Below are positions 51,755 to 59,824 of a stretch of DNA of 64,000 nucleotides, piece after piece; positions within the stretch are counted from its first letter, which is position 1, and each line of letters opens with the position of its first letter. The position numbers were made by a program, and so were the translations under genes. The stretch is from Lactiplantibacillus daowaiensis (GTDB lineage Bacteria > Bacillota > Bacilli > Lactobacillales > Lactobacillaceae), in NCBI RefSeq assembly GCF_005405085.1, contig NZ_BJDJ01000013.1:32004-96003 (forward strand), read 5' to 3'. A model generated the notes under the pieces. The model did no database searches. It saw only the letters and a list, made by a program, of their open reading frames with translations, and was not told the origin of the DNA.

Positions 51755-53104
51755 CTAATGATTCTTGGCTGGCTTTTCAATCGTTAAGGTGGCCGTGAAA
51801 TTCTCAGCATCAATTTGATAATCGACATGGACTTGTTTGGTTGCTAATTGCTCAATGCTACTGAGGCCGTAGCCGAGGTGGCCTTTTTTCGTGGTAAAGC
51901 GGCTTTTACGAATCCGGTTCAAATGGATCGTGTCACCAGCCGGAATCCGATTACGAACCGTAAAAGTCACGGTGTCACTGTGGGGAATCGGGGTGATTAA
52001 TAAGTAAACTTGCCGATCCACTTGGCTGGCGGCATCGATGGCATTATCGAGTAAATTCCCTAAGATACGTACAATGTTGACGTGCGCGACGGGCGGTAAA
52101 CTAACGGGTTCAAATAATGCCAATTGAAGTTGCACATCACGACTAGCAGCGGCTTCGTATTTGGAATAGATCAAGCCGCTGATTTCTGGGGCTTGTAAGT
52201 AACGTAACTGTTCAGGCCCGGCATGCCCACTGAGATTATCGCCGGCTGGTAATACTTCTTGTTCATAGTAGTGTTTTAAGCCTGGCAAGTCATCGCTTTG
52301 AATGTATTGCGATAAACTGAGTAAAATATTTTGATAATCATGTTTAAAGAGATGTAATTCTTGATTACGATGACTCAGCAACTCATTATAATTCGACATT
52401 TCTTCTAATAATTGGGCATCCGTTAGGCGACTATTTTTATTATTGACCAAATAAAAACCGATGATACCAAACACAATGCTAGCTGCAATTGCCACGTACA
52501 TTTGTAAATTAACTGAGAGTTCCAAAGCAAATGCGTAAGCTAAAATATACAACCCATAAAATAGCAAGACTAATAAGTAATCACTGTAATCAATTTTGGC
52601 ATGCTGGAAAAAGTCGGCAGCGGCATTTTTAACGACCCAATGGTGGGCCCAAAAACCTAACACTAAGATAACTGGGATACAAAGGATGGCCGCGCCGAAT
52701 AGGTTGATATTAGCAGCCCAATTATGTAACTGAACGGATTGACGAAGGGTCAGTGGGGCATTTGATGACATTACCCATTTCAAAAAGACGCCAGCTAGCC
52801 CGCCGATTAGCCGTTTGATGGCATTGAGGAAGATGGCCACCGGCATCATTAAGATCCACTTGGTATAAAGCAAACGCGCGCTCATGATTGTGTTGACAAT
52901 TGTGATTGGCACGACCCAAAAAAAGACCAGCGGCACTTGGGGCCACCAAGTTGTCGCTAACTGCCCAAAAACGCCAAAGAAGATGACCAAGCCGACCCAC
53001 ACGAGCCCTAGCTTCCAAGTGACATACTCGCGAAAGGCAAGCATAAAAATCACCATCTCATAACTACCCGAAACTAACGAGAGTATATATAAAAATCCTG
53101 TCAT
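51755..53104 (-). CDS. AgrC/ComD-like sensor histidine kinase, no response regulator beside it
   Basis: A 449-residue membrane kinase. Six or seven N-terminal helices occupy residues 1-220, followed by a dimerisation helix with the phospho-accepting H255 (HLFKHDYQNI). A GHKL ATPase domain contains the N-box LGNLLDNAIDAA (N350, N354) and G-box GHLGYGL (408-414). This is the peptide-pheromone receptor type (HPK10) used for quorum sensing and bacteriocin control. No response regulator or peptide gene lies nearby, so it is an orphan. GAGGTG precedes the ATG; a 25-base inverted repeat lies just upstream. Confidence 0.85.
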   Translation of the reverse strand: MTGFLYILSLVSGSYEMVIFMLAFREYVTWKLGLVWVGLVIFFGVFGQLATTWWPQVPLVFFWVVPITIVNTIMSARLLYTKWILMMPVAIFLNAIKRLIGGLAGVFLKWVMSSNAPLTLRQSVQLHNWAANINLFGAAILCIPVILVLGFWAHHWVVKNAAADFFQHAKIDYSDYLLVLLFYGLYILAYAFALELSVNLQMYVAIAASIVFGIIGFYLVNNKNSRLTDAQLLEEMSNYNELLSHRNQELHLFKHDYQNILLSLSQYIQSDDLPGLKHYYEQEVLPAGDNLSGHAGPEQLRYLQAPEISGLIYSKYEAAASRDVQLQLALFEPVSLPPVAHVNIVRILGNLLDNAIDAASQVDRQVYLLITPIPHSDTVTFTVRNRIPAGDTIHLNRIRKSRFTTKKGHLGYGLSSIEQLATKQVHVDYQIDAENFTATLTIEKPAKNH

Positions 53105-53136
53105 TATTGCACCTCATTTCAGGATTCAAAAATTTA

Positions 53137-53161
53137 GGTTGGTAAATTGACTTTACTAACC
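53137..53161. promoter_or_regulatory. Inverted repeat upstream of the orphan kinase gene
   Basis: GGTTGGTAAA and TTTACTAACC face each other across TTGAC (one mismatch). It lies 33 bases before the kinase start codon and 120 bases before the divergent gene at 53281; a plausible operator for either. Confidence 0.5.
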
Positions 53162-53280
53162 ACTAAATCAATTGTAACCGATGCCAGCAACTTTTTGGCA
53201 AAAAATTGATAATTTTGCTTGCCTTCGACTAACACGAAGCTAGTATGCTAAGACCATTGAAAAATAAAGGAGTGCTGAAA

Positions 53281-53862
53281 GTGCAAAATATCCTCGTGGC
53301 CGGCGTTTATACGCCGCAACAAGTCAACAGTTTATTAACAACCATCAACCAAATGTTAGCAGTAACTTTAACCGTCTATACGCCCCTGACTGAAATTGAA
53401 GCTTGGCCGCAGGATGTCGCCGTCATTGCTGGTGACTTGACCGATACTGCCGGGTTAACTGCCGCGGCCGTCGATCAAGACTTAGTGCTTGTTCAACTTG
53501 ATTCTAGAGCGCTGACGGATCAAACGCAATCATTGACTGCTGCCTTATCGGCCAGTGGGCAACCAAAAGTGGTCGTTGCCAGTCCTGACAGCGTGCTATC
53601 ATTAACAGCCCAACCCGTAAAATGGTACCAACAGCATCGGCAGCATCAACAGCATCAACAGTTAGGACAAGTTAGAGCCTTGGAACAAGCTTGGCAACAA
53701 AGTGGCTTAGACTTTACCTTGATTGAAGGTCAGACTGCAATGGATACGGCGATTTATACCCGGTCGATGGCGACTGATTGGCTAACTGCAGTGCCAACCC
53801 GGCGGACCTTGCAATTGTGGGATTACTTAACAGTTGGGTTAACTTGGCCACTTGCGGCTTAA
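53281..53862 (+). CDS. Conserved hypothetical protein, Rossmann-like N-terminus
   Basis: A 193-residue cytoplasmic protein that I do not recognise with certainty. It begins VQNILVAGVYTPQQVNSLLT and continues in alternating strands and helices (DVAVIAGDLTDT, DLVLVQLDS), like a degenerate NAD(P)-binding fold but without a GxxGxxG motif. A Q/H-rich stretch (QQHRQHQQHQQ) lies near residue 130. The start is GTG at 53281, eight bases after AAAGGAG. Divergent from the orphan kinase gene. Confidence 0.6.
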   Translation: MQNILVAGVYTPQQVNSLLTTINQMLAVTLTVYTPLTEIEAWPQDVAVIAGDLTDTAGLTAAAVDQDLVLVQLDSRALTDQTQSLTAALSASGQPKVVVASPDSVLSLTAQPVKWYQQHRQHQQHQQLGQVRALEQAWQQSGLDFTLIEGQTAMDTAIYTRSMATDWLTAVPTRRTLQLWDYLTVGLTWPLAA

Positions 53863-54008
53863 GTTAGGTGCCGATTAGATTGTTTAGGGAATGTTGCATT
53901 TGAGTGTCTAAATAAAATAAATCATGTTATGATAGCCAAGTTGGGGATAATTAAATTAATTTGGGGAAAGACTTAATTGATTATTTTATAAAACAAGGTG
54001 GAAGTAAC

Positions 54009-54764
54009 ATGCCAAGACATATGAAATCCCGGCGGCGCTGGCCGCTCGTATTGATTGTGGTTTTAATTATTGGGGTCGTTGGGGTGTCGGTGACGCAAGT
54101 GTCTGATTGGATCGATGCGTCATTTACGACGAAACAGACAACGACTAAACCTAAAAAAGCCAAGCCCATTAATCAAGTCAAATTAGATGTCCCGTTAGTC
54201 AATCAGATGGCAGCACCACGGTTATATAATGGCTGTGAAGTGACGTCATTGACGATGATGATGAATTATGTTCACATTAACGTTACTAAGAATGAACTTG
54301 CTAATAAACTCAATAGTGTGCCAATCACATATGATAATGGCGAACATGGCAATCCCAATACCGGGTTTGTTGGTGATATTACTGGGGCAAATCCAGGACT
54401 TGGGGTGTATCACGGCCCGATTTACAAGCTAGCTAAAACGGAGACCAGTCACGTTAAAGATTTAACCGGCAGTTCTTTTAAAACGGTGATTAAACAACTT
54501 GAACAAGGTCACCCAGTTTGGACGGTAACGACGCTGAACTTTGCACCGGTAACCAGTATGCAGACGTGGCAAACACCAACTGGTTCGGTTAAGATTACTT
54601 ATGATATGCATAGTGTGGTGATCGTCGGCTTTAATCGTGCCAAGAAAGTGATTTATATTAACAATCCGTATGGTCACAAACAACAAGCCGTCGGTTGGAA
54701 AGACTTTGTTGCCGCCTATAATCAAATGGGCAAACAAGCTGTCGTCTTAACATTGAAACATTAA
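54009..54764 (+). CDS. Membrane-anchored C39-like cysteine peptidase
   Basis: A 251-residue protein. The N-terminus is basic with a single membrane helix (11-33), followed by an extracytoplasmic papain-fold domain with catalytic C76 (RLYNGCEVTSLTM), H201 (TYDMHSVVIVGF) and N218/N219 (YINNPYG). This is the YvpB-like C39_2 family, not a bacteriocin exporter, since there is no ABC domain. ATG at 54009 has AAGGTGG upstream. Substrate unknown; perhaps processing at the cell surface. Confidence 0.82.
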   Translation: MPRHMKSRRRWPLVLIVVLIIGVVGVSVTQVSDWIDASFTTKQTTTKPKKAKPINQVKLDVPLVNQMAAPRLYNGCEVTSLTMMMNYVHINVTKNELANKLNSVPITYDNGEHGNPNTGFVGDITGANPGLGVYHGPIYKLAKTETSHVKDLTGSSFKTVIKQLEQGHPVWTVTTLNFAPVTSMQTWQTPTGSVKITYDMHSVVIVGFNRAKKVIYINNPYGHKQQAVGWKDFVAAYNQMGKQAVVLTLKH

Positions 54765-54776
54765 TGGTAAAAAACA

Positions 54777-54818
54777 AAACGTCCGTTAAACCTGACCTTG
54801 GTTTAACGGACGTTTTTG
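54777..54818. terminator. Bidirectional terminator
   Basis: AAACGTCCGTTAAACC pairs perfectly with GGTTTAACGGACGTTT, with A-run left and T-run right. It lies between the C39 gene and the convergent XRE gene. Confidence 0.88.
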
Positions 54819-54819
54819 T

Positions 54820-55059
54820 TTATCTAGTTTGATAACGATGGCCGGTCTGCGCAAATTCTCGGACGAGCGGATCGAGACTGATATTAAAGAAAGCAGCTAA
54901 AGCGAAGAGGTGATTGATTGAAATCGAATAGCCATTTTCGTATCGAGATAACATCGATGGGGCGATTCGGACGTGATATTGCGCGTCGATTTGCTGCGAA
55001 ACAGCGGCCAATGTTAATTGTTTTTGCTGTCGAGCATATTTTAAGTCGTCTGCTAACAT
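54820..55059 (-). CDS. Small XRE-family (Cro/C1) regulator
   Basis: A 79-residue protein that is almost entirely one helix-turn-helix domain (LKYARQQKQLTLAAVSQQID, then PSMLSRYENGYSISINHLFA). GAGGTG lies upstream. It is divergent from a frameshifted small gene at 55175, which may have been its target or partner. Confidence 0.8.
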   Translation of the reverse strand: MLADDLKYARQQKQLTLAAVSQQIDAQYHVRIAPSMLSRYENGYSISINHLFALAAFFNISLDPLVREFAQTGHRYQTR

Positions 55060-55174
55060 GATTGCACCTCATGCGTCATTATACCCATAAATTTTGGAAA
55101 ATCCACAGTTAAATGTTGCCGGATGATGGAAAATGCGGTAAAATTCCCATATGGGGACGAGAAGGAGTGGTTAA

Positions 55175-55364
55175 ATGAAACCAGATAACGACGTGCTATT
55201 GTTAGCTTATTTTAAGCAAAATCACATCACGCAACAATTCCATCAATCGGAGTGTCAATACCGTTTGGAATAAGTTGCATGGTCGGTCACAATGGAATAC
55301 GGCGGAGGTCCAACAGTTACACGATGACTTTGGGGTGCCGACCCAATACTTTTTCCGCGATTAA
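55175..55364 (+). pseudogene. Small gene interrupted by a frameshift
   Basis: ATG at 55175 has AAGGAG seven bases upstream and opens a frame reading MKPDNDVLLLAYFKQNHITQ then QFHQSECQYRLE and TAA at 55271. A +1 shift around 55250 restores a frame continuing SVNTVWNKLHGRSQW, NTAEVQQLHDDFGV, PTQYFFRD and TAA at 55362. The combined product would be about 63 residues, partly helix-turn-helix-like. The good ribosome binding site suggests a recent mutation, a programmed shift or a base-call error. Confidence 0.5.
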
Positions 55365-55439
55365 TGAGCATGACCATTTGGGGAACAAGCGCTCGACAAC
55401 CGTTTGGGGTCAGTTCACTTAATTGAGGATGTAAAAGGA

Positions 55440-55470
55440 GAGTTCGCGAGCTATCGTGAGCTTTTTTATT
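55440..55470 (+). terminator. Hairpin with T-tract after the frameshifted gene
   Basis: GTTCGCG pairs with CGTGAGC (two G-U or mismatched pairs) around AGCTAT, followed by TTTTTTA. Between this and 55530 no feature is seen. Confidence 0.45.
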
Positions 55471-55639
55471 TTGGCCAGGTTTAATAGCACACCGTATAAA
55501 CTTTTTTAAATATTACATTTTCTTCAAACTTTTGTAAGGTTGTGTAACCCAATTGCAACCTGAATGTTTTCTAATTTCAAGAAAGTTAGCTTATGATTAT
55601 AGGTAATTGGGAAATATTGAATTTTTTTACATACCAGCC

Positions 55640-55780
55640 AGCGTGAAAATTTAGATATTTTTCAGACTAACGATATGGGAGATGGCAAGTACCCGTGGGA
55701 TGGCGGGACCGCATGAATTTAATCAGGGGTTTTGATCAAGTGAGTAGCAAACATTAATTTGGTAGAGTGAGGTAACTAAT
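55640..55780 (+). promoter_or_regulatory. Untranslated leader of the GH25 gene, possibly structured
   Basis: The 140 bases before the lysozyme gene include GGGATGGCGGGACCGCATGA and AGGGGTTTTGATC, which recall parts of c-di-AMP (ydaO-type) riboswitches, a class common before wall-hydrolase genes. I could not complete the consensus, so this is only a suspicion. TGTAAG/TGTAAC half-sites ten bases apart (55533, 55543) lie upstream. Confidence 0.25.
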
Positions 55781-57181
55781 TTGAAAGCACATAATTTTAA
55801 GCCAGTGGTGCGGGGGTTAGCTTTAACCGCGTTAGTCACGCTTGGCTTCGGGGTGGCAGCTGCTAAAACTGCCAGTGCCGATACCACCAAAGCAATTCCG
55901 GATATTTCAGAATGGCAAGGACAATTAACGGCAACGGAAGTTCAGAATATGAAGAACAACGTTTCCTTTGTCATTAACCGTCGCCAATACGGATCAGACT
56001 ATATTGATAAGTATGCGACCAATAACACGAATTTATACGTCAAGTATGGGGTGCCATTTGGTGAATATGCCTATGCCCAATTCGTTAGTGCGAGTGATGC
56101 CAAGCAAGAAGCCAAAGACTTTTATAACCGGTCTAACAAGAACGCCGCGTTTTATGTCTTAGACTTTGAAGTCAATACGGTCACTTCTGGGACCACTAAT
56201 GCGGCCGTTAAAGCTTGGTATGATGAAATGCGGTCGTTGACGAATAAAAAGTTGATTTTCTATTCTTATCAATCATTTGCCACCACGTATGCTAATACTG
56301 CGCGGCAAAGTTTCGATGCACAGTGGATCGCGAATTATTCAAGTACGCCAACGATTTCATATGCCTTATGGCAATATACCGATAATTACTACATGTCAGC
56401 TTTGGATCAATACATTGACAATAGTAAAGCGGTCGTTAGCGTCCATCCAATCAGTTGGTGGACTGCGGCAGGCAGCGTCGCAGGTAGTACAACGGATACC
56501 AGTACTAGCACGAATACCAACACGAATACTTCGACCACGACGACCACACCAACTGCTTACAGTAAGTATAAGGTCGGTCAACACGCCTATTTACACAAGG
56601 CAGCAACGACTTACTATGGGACTAGCACCACGATTCCAAGTAGTGCCAAGCAAAAGTTCTATAAAATTACGGCAGTTAAATCGGTGACTAGTGGCAATTC
56701 AGCGCAAGCCGTTTACTTGAGCGGCCTAAATCAATGGGTCTTGGCACAAGACGTCACTGGTTATTGGTATGGTCAACACGGTTCATTTGATTTGACGAGC
56801 AATTTAAATATTTACGCGGATGCGGGCTTAAAGACTAAGACCGGGTCTAAATATACGAAGGGGAGTCAAATTAAGGGAACTGTCATTACGAACGGTAATG
56901 TCCGCCGCATTAAGACGAGCAAGGGCTATGTCAGTGCCAACGTGAAGTATGCGACGCCGGCTTATTTTGAATCATTACCAAGTAGCAAAACCGTCACGGT
57001 TAAAAAGAAGATTTATGGTTACAGCAAGTCATCCCTCAAGAAAGCCTATCGGCAAAATAGCTTGGCTAAAGGGACAAAAGTAACGGTGACCAAAGTCGGC
57101 AAACGCTCGACCGGATCACGTTATTTTGTAACGGCAGCTGGCCAATACATTACGGCTAATAAGTCGTATGTGACTAATTAA
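55781..57181 (+). CDS. Secreted GH25 lysozyme with C-terminal SH3-like surface repeats
   Basis: A 466-residue exported muramidase starting at TTG 55781, preceded by GAGGT. Signal peptide 1-33 (ASA|D). The GH25 domain spans about 38-225, with the catalytic acids in IPDISEWQG (D41) and VLDFEV (D128, E130). A Thr/Asn/Ser linker (about 230-265) leads to two or three beta-rich modules (SKYKVGQHAYLHKAATTYYG, KTVTVKKKIYGYSKSSLKKA) of the SLAP/SH3 type that bind the wall. It cleaves peptidoglycan between MurNAc and GlcNAc. Two more secreted proteins follow in the same direction. Confidence 0.85.
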   Translation: MKAHNFKPVVRGLALTALVTLGFGVAAAKTASADTTKAIPDISEWQGQLTATEVQNMKNNVSFVINRRQYGSDYIDKYATNNTNLYVKYGVPFGEYAYAQFVSASDAKQEAKDFYNRSNKNAAFYVLDFEVNTVTSGTTNAAVKAWYDEMRSLTNKKLIFYSYQSFATTYANTARQSFDAQWIANYSSTPTISYALWQYTDNYYMSALDQYIDNSKAVVSVHPISWWTAAGSVAGSTTDTSTSTNTNTNTSTTTTTPTAYSKYKVGQHAYLHKAATTYYGTSTTIPSSAKQKFYKITAVKSVTSGNSAQAVYLSGLNQWVLAQDVTGYWYGQHGSFDLTSNLNIYADAGLKTKTGSKYTKGSQIKGTVITNGNVRRIKTSKGYVSANVKYATPAYFESLPSSKTVTVKKKIYGYSKSSLKKAYRQNSLAKGTKVTVTKVGKRSTGSRYFVTAAGQYITANKSYVTN

Positions 57182-57195
57182 GGAGGACATTTTTG

Positions 57196-57864
57196 ATGCA
57201 ATTTAAGCGTAAAGTAAAAGTTGGGATTATTGCGACAACCAGTGCGTTAGTAATTGGCCTGGTTGCAGCACCTTCAGTGAACCACGTTTTACACGCGGCT
57301 TCTGATAATGTAACGACGGTTAGTCAAACGGCAGCACCAACGACCGTCAAAGCCGCTAACCAAACCGTCAAAGCCACGAGTGCTAGCGGGACTAAGTCTA
57401 ATTATAGTGTCAGCTATGTTAAATCTGGGACTAGTACCAAGACTGCAACGTATAAGAAGACCGATTACAATTCTAAGAGTGACGCCAAGAGCCAAGTCGA
57501 CTACATTCCATCAGCACAAGGGAATACGGTCTCATTAGGCAATGGCACGACGGCCAAGTTACAAGGGACGATGGGCCGGGTTTATATTCACTGGAATACC
57601 AATAATTGGTCAGTAACGGCAATTGCCAATACCGCCGATGTGCAAGCTAATCCAGCCAAGTTTGCCAAACAAGTTAATAGTCAATTAAACAGTCAAAACT
57701 TAACGGATACCAGTGTGACCCATGGATCAATCACGGTTTATGATCAGACGCAATCTGGGCAAGCTAACTCAGTTAAATGGCAAAAATCAGATAAAGTTTA
57801 TCAAGTTAAGGGCCAACAAGCCAATACGGTCATGAAGATCGCGGCCGATGCGCAAAGTAACTAG
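57196..57864 (+). CDS. Secreted protein of unknown function
   Basis: A 222-residue protein not recognised. A signal peptide (residues 1-33, ending HAAS) is followed by a Thr/Ser/Lys-rich stretch and a globular C-terminal part from about 95 (VDYIPSAQGNTVSLGNGTTA, RVYIHWNTNNWSVTAIAN, FAKQVNSQLNSQNL). AGGAGG lies nine bases before the ATG. It starts 14 bases after the GH25 stop, so the two are co-transcribed and probably both act on the cell surface. Confidence 0.65.
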   Translation: MQFKRKVKVGIIATTSALVIGLVAAPSVNHVLHAASDNVTTVSQTAAPTTVKAANQTVKATSASGTKSNYSVSYVKSGTSTKTATYKKTDYNSKSDAKSQVDYIPSAQGNTVSLGNGTTAKLQGTMGRVYIHWNTNNWSVTAIANTADVQANPAKFAKQVNSQLNSQNLTDTSVTHGSITVYDQTQSGQANSVKWQKSDKVYQVKGQQANTVMKIAADAQSN

Positions 57865-57889
57865 TTTAGCTTAAAAGGATGTGACCAAC

Positions 57890-58282
57890 ATGCGCCGCTT
57901 TATTTTGGGGTGTCTGTTAATCATGTTGTTAGGGGTAACGACGGCCAGTGCGAAACAGTTTGGTACGGCGGCCCCCAAACAGACCCATACCGCCACGGTA
58001 ACGGCATTAGTGCAAAAACTAACGCCCGGGAAAGCGACGGCCATTCGTGCGACAACGTTGATTGGGACTTGGCAGGTAGCCCATCAGGCCCGCACCTTAA
58101 AGTTACGGGCCGATGGTAGTTATCGTGAGACGATGGGCCAAGTGCATACAACTGGTTATTGGCAGTTGTCCGGTACACGGACGATTACGTTAACGGATGC
58201 CGTGGGTCAGCACCATTTAGGGCAGGCTTACCGACATCAACTCAAGTTTGCGAATCAACCAGCCCATTGGACTAAAATGTAA
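57890..58282 (+). CDS. Small secreted protein of unknown function
   Basis: A 130-residue exported protein: signal peptide (about 1-22, LLGVTTASA), then a basic mature part. From about residue 60 a beta-rich segment (LIGTWQVAHQARTLKLRADG, YRETMGQVHTTGYWQLSG) looks like a lipocalin-type META/DUF fold. The start is ATG 57890, about ten bases after AAAAGGA. It lies 25 bases after the previous gene, third in the GH25 operon. No assigned function. Confidence 0.6.
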   Translation: MRRFILGCLLIMLLGVTTASAKQFGTAAPKQTHTATVTALVQKLTPGKATAIRATTLIGTWQVAHQARTLKLRADGSYRETMGQVHTTGYWQLSGTRTITLTDAVGQHHLGQAYRHQLKFANQPAHWTKM

Positions 58283-58407
58283 GTTGAAAAGTCATCAGCA
58301 GAAGCTGGTGGCTTTTTTTGATTAAAAAATAATTGCAAAATAATTTGAATAAGATTAGAATGAACTCACGTCATTTTTGGCGATACATAATGAAAGTGGT
58401 GACCACA

Positions 58408-59184
58408 ATGAAGTTTTATTTGGTAGATGCGTTCAATGATGCCGTTTTTAAAGGGAATCCGGCGGCGGTTTATGTCTTACCGGCCTGGCCGAGTGAGGCG
58501 TTGATGCAAAAAATCGCTTTAGAACATCATTTATCAGAAACGGCCTTTACGGTAAAAAATGGGGATCACTATGAGTTGCGTTGGTTCACGCCGGAACAAG
58601 AAATTGACCTGTGTGGGCATGCCTCGTTAGCGACGGCGTACGTCTTGTTCAATTACTACGAAACGTCCGCCACGAAGCTGAGTTTTCAAACGCAAAAAGG
58701 GCCTTTGTATGCGACCCGGCAAGGTGAACAGTACTATTTGGACTTTCCAAGCATTATGCCGAAACCGATTGCCAATGATCCAGCCTTTGCAGCCGCGATG
58801 GGGGCAACGCCAACGGCAGCATATTTAGCACGAGATCTCTTTTTGGTTTATGAAGATGCGGCGACTGTCCGCCAACTGCAACCAGATTTGGCAAAGGTCA
58901 AAGCCTTGACACAGGGGATTGGTGTCATTGTCACAGCACCAGATACTGAATTTGATTTTGTCTCGCGGGCTTTTTATCCGAAACTGCAAGTGGATGAAGA
59001 TCCAGTGACGGGATCGGCACATTCAAATTTAATTCCTTATTGGGCACAACGCTTAGATAAAAAGCATTTAAACGCGCAACAAGCTTCTGCGCGCGTGGGG
59101 TTGTTAGATTGTGAATGGCAAGGTGACCGGGTCACGATGGGCGGCCAGGCAGTTTTATTTGCCACGGGTGAGAGTACCTTATAA
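58408..59184 (+). CDS. PhzF-family isomerase-like protein
   Basis: A 258-residue protein of the PhzF/diaminopimelate-epimerase fold. Features are DAFNDAVFKGNPAAVYVL at the start, LSETAF containing the presumed catalytic glutamate E44, WFTPEQEIDLCGHASLATAY, and DEDPVTGSAHSNLIPYW near the end. Bacterial members are mostly uncharacterised isomerases and there is no phenazine cluster here. ATG at 58408 has AAAGTGGTGA upstream; an extended frame to 58333 lacks a ribosome binding site. Confidence 0.85.
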   Translation: MKFYLVDAFNDAVFKGNPAAVYVLPAWPSEALMQKIALEHHLSETAFTVKNGDHYELRWFTPEQEIDLCGHASLATAYVLFNYYETSATKLSFQTQKGPLYATRQGEQYYLDFPSIMPKPIANDPAFAAAMGATPTAAYLARDLFLVYEDAATVRQLQPDLAKVKALTQGIGVIVTAPDTEFDFVSRAFYPKLQVDEDPVTGSAHSNLIPYWAQRLDKKHLNAQQASARVGLLDCEWQGDRVTMGGQAVLFATGESTL

Positions 59185-59187
59185 GTA

Positions 59188-59222
59188 AAAAAACGGCTAA
59201 CCAGTTTGGTTAGTCGTTTTTT
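59188..59222. terminator. Bidirectional terminator
   Basis: AAAACGGCTAACC pairs with GGTTAGTCGTTTT (one G-U pair). It overlaps the MarR stop codon and serves both convergent genes. Confidence 0.8.
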
Positions 59223-59659
59223 GGTGGTTGGGTATTTTGGTCTGTGAAGGTCTGACTGATTTTGATCAGGTTGTTATAGGTCGGATCAAAGTCGGCTGCA
59301 AGTAAAGCTTGCATGCGGCGCTCACTAACGGCAAAAAAAGCGTCGATTTTTTTGGCTAGTTGTCGCGCTTGAGGCGTCAGTAATAATCGTTTGTAGCGAG
59401 CGTCGTTGGTGGCAGCCACGCGAATCAAAAGCCCTTTAGTCACCATTGCCGTGACTAAACTCGAAGCCGTTGCTTTACGAATATTGAATTCTTGTTCTAA
59501 GTCACGCTGAAATACATCTTGGGTGGTTTCGTGATCCGCGATAAAGTTGATCGTGCTAATTTGCATCCCGGTTAAGCCGAGTTGTTTGGCAAAATGATCT
59601 GAATCACGGGCTAAGGCATTATTGGCTTTTTTGATAGCGATCCCAATGGCACGTTGCAT
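59210..59659 (-). CDS. MarR-family regulator
   Basis: A 149-residue winged-helix protein. The DNA-recognition part is LEQEFNIRKATASSLVTAM followed by the wing LLIRVAATNDARYKRLLLT. It is divergent from a DHA2 pump at 59825; an inverted repeat next to the pump's promoter is the likely operator, so it probably represses the pump until a drug or phenolic ligand binds. Confidence 0.85.
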   Translation of the reverse strand: MQRAIGIAIKKANNALARDSDHFAKQLGLTGMQISTINFIADHETTQDVFQRDLEQEFNIRKATASSLVTAMVTKGLLIRVAATNDARYKRLLLTPQARQLAKKIDAFFAVSERRMQALLAADFDPTYNNLIKISQTFTDQNTQPPKND

Positions 59660-59752
59660 GGGGGACAGCTCCCTTCTTAGATGGTTCGATAACTAACTAT
59701 TTGGCATTATAGGCAAGTCAGTTTTAAAAGTCAATCGATAGAAAGACTGGCA

Positions 59753-59800
59753 TTGTTAGAATTTTGTGTTAAGATAGATAACTAGTTCGTATTAGAACTA
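59753..59800 (+). promoter_or_regulatory. MFS promoter with MarR-type operator
   Basis: TTGTTA (59753-59758), 16 bases, TAGATA (59775-59780), followed directly by the inverted repeat TAGTTC-N6-GAACTA (59783-59800). Binding there would block initiation. Confidence 0.5.
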
Positions 59801-59824
59801 ATTTCTCAAAATGGAGTTGAAAAC

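Noticed and set aside
55640..55780. c-di-AMP riboswitch as a firm call
   Set aside because: Only fragments of the consensus are visible and the pseudoknot partners could not be matched by eye.
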